Assembly (NCBI RefSeq): GCF_026745355.1
Contig: NC_079206.1
Span: forward strand, 18,219,501 to 18,283,500
Origin: Beta vulgaris subsp. vulgaris
Taxonomy: Eukaryota; Streptophyta; Magnoliopsida; Caryophyllales; Amaranthaceae
Reading direction: 5' to 3'
DNA: 64,000 nt
Made by a program: the position numbers and the translations under genes
Shown here: in pieces, positions 35,451 through 47,222 of the stretch
How the letters are laid out: each line of letters starts with the position of its first letter
How positions within the stretch are numbered: the first letter of the stretch is position 1
Notes under the pieces: generated by a model
The model's database searches: none
What the model was told of the DNA's origin: nothing
Seen by the model: the letters and a program-made list of their open reading frames with translations, nothing else

Positions 35451-38400
35451 TCAGCCGAAATCCATATGATGTTGTCGGCACCAAAGAGCTACCTGTTGAG
35501 CCTCTGTTATCTGTGAACTGCATACGCGAATGACTTGACAAGAATTCAACGAGAGGCCATTGGTCCTTATCGCGTCGATAGTCCATTTGATGTTAATATC
35601 TTGATAATCGCTAGACTGAAGAATTTGAAGTAGATTAGTGGACGACGTCAAAATAATAATATTCGTGTGCCCAGCCATCTTAGCCCAATTAACTGCCTTA
35701 AGGCACGCCGTTGACATAGCAGCTATTGCTGATGAAGCATAGGAAAAACACCCATACTCCCTTGAATGTTGATTAGGCGAAGAAGAAGTGACCCATCCAA
35801 TTCCCATTGAGAGGTTACACTTATCCCATACTGCATGAATCTGCATCATAAGCAGCCTCTCCCCCGAGTTCTGACTCCGAAGGTGTACTAGATGGAACCC
35901 TGGAGGTGTCATTGGGTCCCTGATCATCCGAGCCTGCTCACTCCTCTCAGCAGTAAAGGTAGCATGTTGTTCGTCACTCTTTTGAAGGATCCTAAGTATT
36001 GAAGCCGGAGTTGGCCTCACTTGGCGAAAAACGTGCTCATACCGTAACAGCCATATCTTCCACAGAGTGCCGACAAACCCCGGAAAACGAACCCCTTGGT
36101 AGCCGTCAGCTTTATAAAAGAAAAGTAGCCAGTAACGAATCCAATCACGCATGGAAAATTTGTAACCTGTATTCTGGTTCATCCCAAAGTTGCAATGAGC
36201 CCAAGCCTCGAGTGCCAAGGGGCAGGAGCGAAAAAGATGATATGTGTCTTCAATATCATGCAGGCAAATCGGACATTCACTAGAGTCGTCAATCTGGCGT
36301 CGGTAAAGATTCCGTTTTGCAGCTAGTCCGTTATGCCACAATTTCCAGATAAAAAGTTTCCATTTTGGCATGATGCGCAATCCCCATAGGACACGAAAGA
36401 AATCCCTGTTCCAAAGTAGAAGTCATGCTGCAGACTTCATTTTGTTGTTGGAGTAGTATCGCATACCCAGATTTGGTGGTGTACTTGCTTTATTTACGTA
36501 AGGCCAAAATAGCTCGTCACGTATGTTGGGAGCGTGAGGTAGTTCAATACTTTTTATTTGACGAGCTGAAACCGGTTCAAACATAGCAGTGATTTTTCGA
36601 AAATTCCATTTACCTTGATCCTCCAGTATCAGGTCCGCAACTCGGAGGTTACGAGCAGCTGATAACGGATCTTGGTCTCGAAAAATAGGCTTAGCCCCAT
36701 TCATCCAAAAGTCAGTGGAGACGCCTAGATCGCGACCATCTCCTATTTTCCAGTGAGAAAATTGATTGAGTAATTTGGCAGCCATGACAATGCCTCTCCG
36801 TCCCCAGGAAGAAAGCCTGAGATTGCTCATAAGAGAATTACTTGGACTGGCAGATTTTTTGTAAATTTGCGAGACAAGCATATGAGGGTTTTGTTGAATC
36901 CTCAAAGCCTTGTGCATTAATAAAGCATTATTAAAAACCTTGACATTTCGAATTCCTAATCCCCCTTCCCCTTTGGGTTTCTGAATCGTACTACGATGTC
37001 TCCAATATAACCCTTTACCTTGGTTATCTCTCCAGAAAAAAGCCGCAAACAGACTATCCAGTTTATTTGCAATGGTATTCGGTATTTTGAACACTGCCAG
37101 ATAATGCATTAATGCGCCGATAAGAATCGAATTAATAAGAATCACCTGTGCCGGCTGAGATAGACAGGAGTAATTCCAACTGGTAATCCTCGTAGAGACC
37201 TTATCCAATAGATGCGGGAAGAGGTACACTTTTGAGCCTTGAAAATCAATGGGGACGCTGACATAATTACCTAGAGAAGACCTAGTATCCATGCCCAAAA
37301 TAGATTTGTAAGCTTGCTGCTCCTCTTCTAAGACGTTGGGACTGAACTTGACAAAAGACTTCTGTGAACTCAACATTTGTCCCGAGATTGTACAAAAACG
37401 TTGTATGACTGTTTTGACCACAGAGCAAGACTCTTTGGAAGCTTTAAAGAAGAACATGGAGTCATCTGCAAAGAACAAGTGATAAATCTGCGGCCCTCTT
37501 CGCCCAATTTTAATACCTTGAAATTGACGAATATATGTGGCCAAAGTTGTCATTCGGGACAGAATGTCCATGCAAAACAAGAATAGATAAGGCGATAAAG
37601 GATCTCCTTGACGAAGGCCGCAAGTTGGAGTAAAGGGATCCGTAACTATCCCATTGATTAACAGCCAATAGGTAGATGTAGAAATACACTCACGTATCAT
37701 CTTTAACCAATGATCAGGAAAACCGTAAGCTTGTAGAACTTTTAATAAGAAATCCTATTTGACCCGATCATAAGCTTTGTTCATGTCTAGCTTTAAGGCA
37801 GCCAGATGGTTGTTGCCCCTCCGTTGTTTGTTGATGGCGTGAGTAAGTTCATGGGCAATAAGGATGTTATCATCCATGTGACGTCCCGGAACAAAAGCCG
37901 TTTGGAAATCAGCAATTAAAGTCTGAAGTAAACTCTTCATTCGGTTAACCATACACTTGGCTATACATTTATACAGAACATTACACAGGCTAATAGGTCG
38001 TAGATGATTTACCTCAGTTGGCAGATTTAGTTTAGGAATAAGAACCAGCAGCGTACGATTCCATTCTTTCAGCAAATGACCAGTAATGAAAAAGTTTGTC
38101 ACCGCATTTGTGACACCTTCACCCGCCGTGGACCATTATGTCTAAAAAAATTCTACATTGAACCCGTCTCGGCCCGCTGATTTATCATTAGCAAGAGAAA
38201 AGATTGCTTGTTGCACCTCCTCCCGCGCCAACGGTTGCATCAGATGGCCTATATCCGCGTTAGTCAATTGTGGCAGAGGTAACTCACGCAACACTAGATC
38301 AATCGCTTCATTATCGTTAAGAGGAGCGTTGCCATTATCTCCATTTGAAGTAAAGAGAGTAGTAAAATGCTGATTAATGAGCGCTTCAATGCCGTGATGA

Positions 38401-39486
38401 CTACTTATCCACTCTCCATCCAGCTGTTGTAACATGTGAATGACGTTATGTTGATTCCTTGGCCGAAGTCGACGGAACAGTAACTTTAACGGCCAATCAC
38501 CACTTTGAAGATAGTGAGTTTTTAATCTTTGACGCCAATAAGCATACGCAATAGAAGTCTTCTCACGCAAAAGAACCATCCTGCAGCGTGAAAATCATAC
38601 CATCCTGCAGCGTGATAATGTTACTAGCATAATCTTGAAGTCTGTCGGGCAACTTTTTCCAATTTATTCCCCAAAATAATTTCCTGTCAAGGCACCAAGC
38701 CTTAAGTCGGTTCCGAAGCAATGCTAACCACCTAGCCAAAACATATGCCGATGATCCAACAACAGTTAGAGCCCAAATGCTATTCACCATACTTTGGACT
38801 TCCTGAAAACCTAAGCTCCAAGATTCAACTTGATACGGTCTTTTAGCCAAAGGTCTGTCAATCGAAGTTTGAAGAAGAATCGGAGCATGATCGGAGATGG
38901 TGATCGGCATGTTTTTGACAATGGTGTGCGGATGGTTAGAAAGCCATTCATGAGAGGCATAAGCTCTATCCAGACGTTCCATAATCAGATGATCATTATC
39001 CCGGTTATTCGTCCAAGTGTAACGGGGACCTGTGAAGGGAATGTCGAGCAACTTCAAATTGATTTTCCATTATACTATCTCTTCCCAACCTCGAATGAGA
39101 TCACTACCTCCTAGCTTATCAGAGTAAACATCCAGTTGGTTGATGTCCCCAATTATCAATAAATTTGTATAAGGTTGAAGCAGATTATATAACTCCCGCC
39201 AATGATTCGCACGTTGGTGATACTGCGAAGCTCCATACAAAAACAAACAGTGCCACTGCTTGCCATTCATAGCAGATATCTTAGAAAGCAAAAAACTATC
39301 CGACTGTTCCACTATATCTACAGCAAAAGGACCCCAACAAAAAAAACCAACCCCCCCCCCTGTTTCCCTAGCATCTACCCCATGACAAGAAGTCGGATTA
39401 GTATGCCTAAACATCTTATGTACAAGTGACACGCTACATTTTGTTTCTTGCAAAAATAAAAACTCGGGTTTAAACTGCGCTAACAT
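35451..39486 (-). pseudogene. LINE ORF2: endonuclease, RT, zf-RVT and RNase H
   Basis: The endonuclease spans 39486-38563 (LFLQETKCSVSLVHKMF, GGVGFFCWG, NLLIIGDINQLDVYSDK, RLDRAYASHEWLS). RT spans 38579-36423 (AIFSLANDKSAGRDGFNVEF; NHLRPISLCNVLYKC; LDMNKAYDRVK; GLRQGDPLSPYLFLFC; catalytic FADD at 37461-37472). The zinc-binding tail reads WKLFIWKLWHNGLAAKRNL and CPICLHDIEDTYHLFRSC near 36370-36220. RNase H is at the end (CLKAVNWAKMAGHTNIIILT). From 38579 to 35451 everything is in one frame, broken only by stops at about 38142, 37755 and 36423; a frameshift near 38570 and a stop at 39070 affect the endonuclease part. Confidence 0.88.
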
Positions 39487-39499
39487 CCAATGGATGTAG

Positions 39500-40100
39500 G
39501 GAATTATCGGATCATCACCTGCATTTCATCCACGACAATTCCACGATATGATATTCATGATGACTTCGAAGGTTGATTCGGGTCAACCGCACCACTGTAT
39601 TGTGATTCATCTCGTTGTCCGGGTACCCCTGAAAATTCCATACCGTCCTCATCCATGGCTTGGTTATCATCAACCTGTTCTGCAACTGCGTGAGGCTCGA
39701 AACCACGTGGGCTTGCAGTTTTGTTCCTTTTTAAACTCCAATCCCCTGTTGGATCCAGTGGCGAAGTCGTCGCATGACGCTTTTTAATTGCTCGTGAAGT
39801 TATCATAGTGCCTGGTTCCACCCCTAGGACCCTAGCCATAGATACATCAGTAATGGATTTTGCTGCAGTTCCATCTTTTGCATCATCGATCAATTCGTAT
39901 GTTGAAACCTCCCTTAGCGTCCCATTCCTCATATCTTTTTTTCCTTTTAATCTTTTTTGATTGGTCATTGCCGGCAGAATACCTCAGAGCACTCTCCATA
40001 GACATGGGCCTAATATGCTTCCCCTTTCTTCGCTTTTTTCGCTGAAGAGCAAGAACAATAGAACGTTGTGGCATGATGATATCGTGTTTTTCTTTCTTAT
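39500..40100 (-). pseudogene. LINE ORF1 remnant
   Basis: Two frames: 40161-39883 (from MPQRSIVLALQRKKRRKGKH) and 39968-39555 (MTNQKRLKGKKDMRNGTLRE). Both are lysine/arginine-rich then polar, as at the ORF1 C-terminal side of plant LINEs, but there is no DUF4283 or zinc knuckle. I place it by position before the endonuclease. Confidence 0.45.
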
Positions 40101-40111
40101 TTTGGTACTTT

Positions 40112-41690
40112 AAAAACATAAACACTATATACTTTACAAGAAAATAAGTATATATGCTCATACAAAAATGATATATTATATATACAAATACTATCTGGGT
40201 TATTAGTAGATCAACCTTTTATCATTTCATTTATGTCCATGTAGCCTAAATGTAATTTCCTTAATTAATAGAGTTTTTTTAGGGAAGTTAATTGATAGAG
40301 TTTGTAAATATTGAAACAAATAATATGTCAGGTAATTAACGTCTCATACCATATTGAGCAATCTTTCCTTAAAGGAGTTAAGTAGAAGACTGGTCTAGAA
40401 GAGACATGAAACCAATATTTAAGTCTTAGCTAGCTCACTCGTTAACAATGTAACTTTACCCATCCCCAAAATGAGCTACTTTGTCTTTTCAAACAAATAA
40501 CATTACCATAACAACTCATATGGTAGGTAGTAGTAAATGGTTATATTATTGATAATATTTTTAAAAAATTACATCTTTTTTATTGCAACATATATCTTTG
40601 GTCAAATTTGACAAATGTTGACCGTTTACTTATTAAAAGAATCAAGTAGCAAGTGAGATATTGCTAAATTATAATCAATTTATAAATAAGTATCTACTTT
40701 TTATGCTTTAAACTTATGCATAAATGAAGATATTAAGGGTAAAATTTGTATTGGAGTCCATAAAGAAGATATGTTACAATTGGAAAAGAATAATGGAACT
40801 ATATAATTTTATAACCAAATTCTTAAACAGGTGTCTATGATTATACCGATGGATCTCCAAATCTCTTTTTTTCAATAAATTTTAGTACAATAAATTATCA
40901 CTTTAGATGTGATATGGGCTTATGGGGTGTTAAAGGAAATATATGGAACAAAAATATATATGTTAAGGAATGAGTTGCTTTACCATGAAAATCAAAATGT
41001 ATTTTCTCTAAATTTACTTATAAACTTATATTTGTTAATAACTTATGTAATTGATTTGACCTTACGTCAACGCAGGTTTTAATAGTTTTCAATCGAGATG
41101 GTTAATCTAATTTTTTAGGTAAAATGAAATTCTTTGCAAGTGGAGGGGAATTTGGGGATCCTACTTTGCAAGGATTGGAGGAAAAATAAAAAATATATCA
41201 CAGTGGGGTGGTAGAAGGAGAACCTTCAACCAACTAGGTCAATCTTACTCCTTTGGATATTCTAAAATTAGGTGTGATAGGATATATACGAACTGTGAAA
41301 GATTGACAACATAATTAATCATAGTAAGACAAATGTGTCACGTACTTATTAGAGTGTAGTATCGAGAGAAGGCTACTGTTAATAGTATGGTACCTTTTCG
41401 TCTTTATGAATTGTAAGTATTGTCACTTAGATATGCAATTACAATAGCCCACATCTTATCTACTTGATGCTTATAGGGCCCAGGTTGTTTGGATTTTGGA
41501 ACCTTGCAAAACCTCAGTCTTTGTCTACCCACAATATGGGATGTTCTTGACCCTAAGCTTTACGTGCCATGACCTTGTCCAGGGGCTCAAATGGAACACC
41601 CTGATCTTCCTCTTTTGTGGGTGCATCCTTTTCGTTGCCATGGGCTCTAATGGGCATTGCAGGTGTTTGTCGTAACTCGTAACCATAGAG
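40112..41690. other. AT-rich spacer, nothing recognised
   Basis: No open frame with protein-like features, no LTR or inverted-repeat end noticed. Confidence 0.4.
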
Positions 41691-42010
41691 CGCAGTGGCA
41701 ACTAGGCTCCCAAGAAGCCTTCTATACCAGCCCTACTCCCCTTATATATGGCAGAACATACAGATGGGTATATTGGAAGGCATGAAGATAGCAAAGAAAG
41801 ACTATCGAGATCAGATTATGATTGTTTCAGATTGTAAAAATGTCATAGAAATGCTCAACCAAGATCATCATTATCGAGATCTTCTTATGCTAACAATATC
41901 CATAATGGCAGGGAGTTATGCCGAACTTTTATAGCGTTTCAATTTATGTGTCTCAAGCGTCAGGAGAACCAAGTGGTCAATGTATTAGCCAAAGCTTGTA
42001 GCTAGGCAGA
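41690..42010 (+). pseudogene. RNase H-like (RVT_3) fragment
   Basis: The frame 41695-41934 reads MGILEGMKIAKKDYRDQIMI, then VSDCKNVIEMLNQDHHYRDL. The following frame gives RQENQVVNVLAKACS. This is the pattern of the RNase H domain at the end of plant LINE ORF2 and in related solo genes: a helix with G-E-G-M-x-A, the S-D catalytic aspartate, and the terminal R-x-x-N-x-x-x-N/D-x-L-A-K. The terminal aspartate position is N (NVLAKA). One frameshift and no start context; a fragment. Confidence 0.6.
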
Positions 42011-42128
42011 ATTTAACAAATTGTGAATGACTGAACGTAACTAGAAATCTTCGCCTCCCTAGTTGGTATGATTAGATTGTAGTTTCCGTATGTACGATGA
42101 TGTATGATGCTTTTTAGCCAAAACTATT

Positions 42129-42262
42129 AAAAGTTAAGCATACAAATGGGTACTAAACTTTGTTAAAAATTGTATTTTACTCAATCAAGTTCTAAAAGTT
42201 GTAGTTTGCTCAGCCATTTCTTAACTCTGTCAACTCCTCCATTAACTTCGAATAAAATAAAT
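42129..42262 (+). repeat. Left terminal inverted repeat of MULE
   Basis: About 130 bp that matches the reverse complement of 48013-48146 with scattered changes. Shared words include CATACAAATGGGTACTAAAC and TTAACT(C/T)TGTCAAC. Confidence 0.85.
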
Positions 42263-42479
42263 AAAAAGGACTAGTTGGCATCTCTGTTTTGCAATTCAAA
42301 AACTTATTACCTATTGACAATATTCCAACGCCAACTAAATCACGCTATTTATTCCTGACAAAAGAATGCAATCCTTTTTTGTCCAATAAATAGTGTGAAA
42401 TCAAAAATCTCCACCCAATTACAACCCAATTTTCTTTGCACAAAGTTGGAGTTGAATACTGCTATGCTCTCAATCTCCC

Positions 42480-42525
42480 AATATCTAGTAGTGACTCCCT
42501 CAAAAAAAAAATATCTAGTAGTGAC
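42480..42525 (+). mobile_element. Ultra-short poly(A)-tailed insertion with 16-bp direct repeats
   Basis: AATATCTAGTAGTGAC occurs at 42480-42495 and again at 42510-42525. The 14-nt spacer is TCCCTC plus eight A. Same interpretation as 1245-1299; the TCCCTC tail recurs at 50148 on the other strand. Confidence 0.65.
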
Positions 42526-42599
42526 ATGTACCAACTGCATAGGTTAATTTTCATCCTTGTAAATGTGTATAATTCTGATGTTAGTGTGAAACCAATTTC

Positions 42600-43000
42600 A
42601 AAGCAAAAAAAAAATTGCAGACAAATATCAAGAAACAGGAGTCTTCCAACCCCAAAGTATTGTTATCGTGGATTCACCATGTCCAAGACTAGGTCATGGA
42701 CTAAGGACAATCCTTGGAGAAGATTTTTAGATTTCCCGTATGATGATCCTTAAGCCAAACATAAGATGTTGCAAGTTTTACAGATGGTAGATGTTGAAGA
42801 TCACACATAGTGGAAGAGGGATGTAATCTTGAATTTAAGGGAGGAGGACACACAACTAAAAAATGACGTGAGGAATTTAAGAAAAATTCATTGTAGCAGA
42901 CTCGAAAGAAAGATTGTTGCAGAGAAGGTGATATTCAAGATGCAGTAGAATGGAGGGTCCAAATTTGTTCTGCAAGGATAGTTTTTACATCACTCATGAT
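42600..43000 (+). pseudogene. GRF zinc-finger-like ORF in MULE, convergent to transposase
   Basis: Part of the frame 42436-42753 reads PKYCYRGFTMSKTRSWTKDN followed by PWRRFLDFPYDD. This resembles the GRF zinc finger (C-x-C/G...T-x-x-N-P-G-R-R-F-x-x-C), with the NPG glycine changed to W and the last cysteine lost. After a stop, the same frame continues with a charged helix (NLREEDTQLKNDVRNLRKIH) to about 42960. It begins about 300 bp inside the left terminal repeat. Its layout opposite to the transposase recalls the convergent mudrA/mudrB pair of maize MuDR, although mudrB is not a GRF protein. Confidence 0.45.
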
Positions 43001-44389
43001 TGTAATATTTGTTGGTTATGTCCTGTTTGGTTAATTACTATATGGACATATGACAAAGAGTGTGATGTCAAGATTTGAGCTATTTGTAAATAAAGAATTA
43101 GTACTTGAGTTACAGTGAACTTACATAGTTTTAGTAAATAGTTTGATCTCTTTCAAAATCTGAGTAGAATGTTGTTGGCCTTGGTTGGTTGGATGTAGGT
43201 TGTGTCCTTGCATTGAATTCAATTTGAGGAACATACTTCATTACATAACACACATTAGTTAATGTAAACTGGGCAACTATTTTACTTAATGCAAGAGTCA
43301 CTCACAGTTGTTACTCTTTCATTCCATTAGGATAAGTATATACACCTATTCCCCTATTATGCATTGGTGTTGTGCTGGTTGTTGCATATTCTGTATTTGT
43401 TGGGAGACCGCAGTTCTCTATTCTCACATTTTTACACCCTCTCTTATTGTATCCTTGTATGCCACAAGGACTACAAGTCATCACAGTCCCAACCTTTTTC
43501 ATTTTACTAGATTTGGTTGCTTCACCAGCTTAAACTCTCCTTTAATTAGTCTTAGGTCTATTCTACACCTTTTCAAGTTTGGGTGGAAGGACTAAGGAGT
43601 TAGAGTGTAGCCACTCTTGTGGATCATTCAATGGCCTCAGCAAATACTCATATGCTTTTATGTATGTCTTTTTTTGAGTAATTATTTACATACTATTCAG
43701 GTTCAACAACTTTGTTCTATATGGCAATCATATGCTTGCATGGTATTCCATTAACTTTCCATATGTTGTAGTTATATGTTATGTCCGTCTGTCAAATTCA
43801 TAACATATTTAGTTTGTGTTGCTCCTTCTCTTACTCCATAACATAATAGCATTGCAAAAACATTCCACCCTTTAGCCTAGGTCTTCTACTTCTCAATAAG
43901 TTGTTGAATTCCAAGGCATAGCAGCAACTCCTTCTTCCCTATACCATCTCTTTTCTTGGGCAATATTTCCATCAAACCCTCTCTAATGTCTTCAAGCATT
44001 GTTATGATTGGCTTATGTCTGTTGTTTAGGATGTAAGCATCGAAAATTTATGATGTGTTGTCCACACTATCACAACATGACATGGAACTGTAGAAAGCTT
44101 TACACCACTTCCTATAGTTTATGTTTAGTAGATCTTCTCCAGCATCAGCGATAATATACCTCTTCGATCACTTCAATTTGAGCATTGAACTCTCAGTTGT
44201 GGATTTGGCAATAATTCAAAAATTGCTTCCTATACTCCATGCCACAACCAAAAACAGTCCAGAAATTTGTGTCTGCATGTCTAGCACAAACTCTTGTCGG
44301 CTCTGGAAATACTTCTTTGACAACAACTAAGGATCCTTTTTGTTGATCTAACATGAATGTGTAACCTGCTCCTTCATTCCTCCCTAAAT

Positions 44390-44478
44390 TAGTGATGGCC
44401 ACTGGTGCGGGCTGGGCCGTGGGCCGTAGAGGGCTAGGCTGGTTGGGCTAGATTGGCCCACACTGTTGGCCATCTCTA
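44390..44478. mobile_element. 89-bp hAT MITE inside the MULE transposase
   Basis: The left end is TAGTGATGGCCA and the right end, reverse complemented, is TAGAGATGGCCA. A perfect 8-bp duplication CCCTAAAT flanks it (44382-44389 and 44479-44486). The interior is built of GGGC(T/C) words. It interrupts the transposase frame just before GRNEGAGYTFMLDQQKG. Confidence 0.88.
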
Positions 44479-45713
44479 CCCTAAATCTATAGCCAGCAGA
44501 TGCATACCCAACTCCACCTGTACGTCAGTGCTTTCCACCTCCATCAATGCCTAAGTTATTGTGAAAAATTGGTTGTTCCTATCTCTACCCATTGCTACAA
44601 GTAGCTACCCTCCAAATGTACCCTTAAGAAAATAACTATCAAGTGAAATAAATGGCCTACAACCTGCCATAAACCCTTTCCTCAATGCCTCAAAGCAGAG
44701 GTAAGCCCTCTCAAACACATTCCCATTGATCTTCAACTTCACAGTATTATTGTTTATATTACTCTTTAGGATCTCAACTTACCTTGGAAATAGTGTATAT
44801 TATCTCCTTGTATTCACCAAGTATTAGAGCCTGACCTTATCTCCTTTAATTTCTCTTCAAGCCGGGAACTTGCTTACCTTAACATCTCACTCAAGCCAAA
44901 TTGTCTTAATTATGTCTTGAAGATTGATCTATTGGTTAACCTTAAACTTTGTCTGGTAGTTTATAGCTATCCAACTTGCTCTCACCTTTTTCAGCTTAGG
45001 ATTTAATTTCTTCCACAAGTGTGTTAAGGAATTTGGGATTTTACCTTGAAATTCCTCTTCCCTCTTTCCCAAGATGCCTGAATTCTCCATAGCCATCCTT
45101 TGTCTTTATTAATGCAGGGTGCACCAACTCGATCTCTTGTCGTCATTTCTATGCATAGGGATGTCCCTACCAACTGAAATGAAGTAGTCAACAAGGGATT
45201 TTCTAAGAGTCTTAGCATTCTCAAATGGTGTCTAATGTAGAACTTGGACTTACTACTCTCTCCTGCCTCCAACAGCCTGTTTCTTTTCTTGTTGGTGTGT
45301 GTTTTTGGTGCAACTAGATACCCATTATCTTCATCATCTGATTCACTAAGGCTTTCCAGATCACTCCCCTATTCATCAAACCCATCATCAATATTCATGT
45401 TCTTACCCTTACTTTTAGCTAATCTACTCAACATCTTCAACTCCTCCTCATATGATATAGCTGCTCTTTTTTGTCTTCCATCACTCTATCCCTAGCATGC
45501 ACAACCTCAAAATCATCTTCATCGGTGCCTTCTATGTCATAGTCTATTTCAGCTTGATTCACATTTATTGAAGGAATGGGGTTTTGTATCAAGTCAATAT
45601 GGTTATTTCTATGTAGGGCAACAAATTAAAGGATTCATTTTGGCTTCCTACATAGATATGGTCCTATACATCATAATCAGTGTAGACATGAACACTTTGT
45701 ACTGCATAAGTAG

Positions 45714-46480
45714 TAGGGGTGAAAGTTATTCGGATAAAATCCAAAATCAAATCAAATTCAATCCAATCCGAATTAGTGATTCGCATCGGATTTGAATTGT
45801 GTTCGGATTGGGTTCGGATTGAGAATTTTCAAAAACTTGGATTTTCGGATCGGATTGGATTGAGGGTAATCGGATCCAAAAATCCAATATAACCAAATAG
45901 TAATATGCCTTGTATTATATATATGGATTGTGCTTAACTGATTTTTTTTTTTTTATAAAAAAAACCTACTCCATAGCCCAATACACCTAAAACACTAAGG
46001 GCCTGTTCTCCCCAGCTTATTTTCAGTTCAGTTCAATTCAATTCAGTTCAATTCAGTTCAGTTCGTCAGTTCAGTTCAGACCAGTTCAGTTTAGTTCAGT
46101 TCAGTTCAGCTCTTGACAATACTTTTACTCTCACATATCACTATTCATTTCAGTTCAGTTCAATTCAGTTCAGTTCAATTCAGTTCAGTTCAGTTCAGTT
46201 CAGTTGTTTTATGCCGAAGAGAACAGACCCTAAATACACTTAATTCCTCATTTCCTAAATTTACTAAGTTGTTGTTGTGCTTAATTCATTTCATCGAAAA
46301 ACTAAAGTTTTTAAAAAATCGGATTGGATCCAATCTAGAGTATGAAAATTCGAATTGGATTGGATCGGATTCAAACCCTAATTGGTTTGGATTCGATTTG
46401 AAAAATTGCAATCCAAATTTTATTCGGATCGGATTGGATTAAGCCCTAATCCAAACCGCACACCGAACTTTCACCCCTAA
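45714..46480. mobile_element. hAT-like non-autonomous element, 767 bp
   Basis: Termini TAGGGGTGAAAGTT and, at the right end, AACTTTCACCCCTA, perfect over 14 bp. Subterminal regions (45725-45890, 46310-46460) are packed with ATCCGAT/ATTCGGAT words in both orientations. TAAGTAG stands beside both ends (45707-45713 and 46483-46489), close to an 8-bp duplication with small changes. It splits the MULE transposase gene after its N-terminal region. It itself contains the element 45998-46231. Confidence 0.82.
45998..46231. mobile_element. TTCAG-repeat MITE (hAT-like) nested in the hAT element
   Basis: The left end AGGGCCTGTTCTC matches the right end, whose reverse complement is AGGGTCTGTTCTC. The interior consists almost wholly of TTCAG/TTCAA 5-mers, in two blocks around 46021-46110 and 46150-46205. 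Flanks (CTAAAACACTA and AAATACACT) are only partly alike, so the duplication is uncertain. Confidence 0.7.
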
Positions 46481-47069
46481 ATTAAGTAGTGCTAGGAATA
46501 AATCAAATTGTACTTTTATCATAACCAAGATACCTAATCCCAGTTTTGACGTCCTTCCTAGGGTATAAGTAATGAAGATTCAGTACGACCTTTCGACCAA
46601 AACTGCTAATCAAGTCTCTAATGTAAGACAGACTCATACACTCAAGAATGTCCTCAAACACTCCAATCCCCCTCATTGTACACCATGTCACAGTCAATAA
46701 TCCATTTTCCTCCATGGTTCACAATCAAACATGTATTAAGTACAAGTTATGCAACACAATGAAAACAAACAAAAGCATGAAATAAATGAGACAGTGTGTA
46801 CAAATAAAATAATTGTCATTAATTTAAACTTCAATTTACATCCATGAAGTTGGCTCTTCACATAATAGCATCAACCACTGAAGTGGAGCCAACTTATTTA
46901 GAATCAATATAATGTTGTTATAACAATGACAAATGCCAAAATAAAATACCAAAATTACGTCACATTCAACTATTAATGGCTAGGACAACCATCCTAACAA
47001 AACATATCTTGTTTCATCTATGCTTAATAAAAAGCAGCTAAAAACCCACCACCTCCCCTACAAACATCA

Positions 47070-47222
47070 TCAGTCCTCTTTGAATAGCCATGGGAAGCCA
47101 TCAAGATAGACTGTCATGTCTTTGTTGAGCCAAGCCATCAAGTCCACCCCATTGTTGTAAATAATATGATGCAAGGGCCCAACGCTTAAAGTCACTATTA
47201 GTTCGAAAGTAAGGTTAGTCAT
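47070..47222 (-). other. Short open stretch upstream of MULE transposase
   Basis: A 50-codon frame; an overlapping frame (RIRCRLRQLTYDD) also looks protein-like. I do not recognise a family. It lies between the right terminal repeat and the transposase start and could be the remnant of another exon. Confidence 0.2.

Larger units (their letters stand above)
35317..40100 (-). mobile_element. L1-type LINE, minus strand, nearly open ORF2
   Basis: The poly(A) tail is the T run 35317-35326. Flanks TTATGGTACTTT (about 35309-35320) and TTTTGGTACTTT (about 40100-40111) are an 11/12 match, a likely target duplication that overlaps the tail. The body is about 4.8 kb: remnants of ORF1 at the right, then endonuclease, RT, zinc-binding tail and RNase H. 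ORF1 lacks the DUF4283 block, so the insertion is 5'-truncated. Confidence 0.82.
43311..46715 (-). pseudogene. Mutator-like transposase (MURA type), interrupted
   Basis: On the minus strand: an N-terminal PB1-like region from ATG 46715 (TMRGIGVFE... ending LGYDKSTI), an acidic stretch near 45450, the DNA-binding part WLWRIQASWERGKRNFKVKS near 45090, and the MULE catalytic domain (RAYLCFEALRKGFMAGCRPF, ISLDSYFLKGTFGG, GRDRNNQFF) near 44720-44560. Then GAGYTFMLDQQKGSLVVVKE near 44370, a SWIM finger IWKVNGIPCKHMIA at about 43724-43764, and a terminal zinc knuckle CSPCGIQGYNKRGC near 43470, with the usual H replaced by Y. Two hAT insertions (46480-45714 and 44478-44390) and many stops make it dead. 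Confidence 0.85.
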
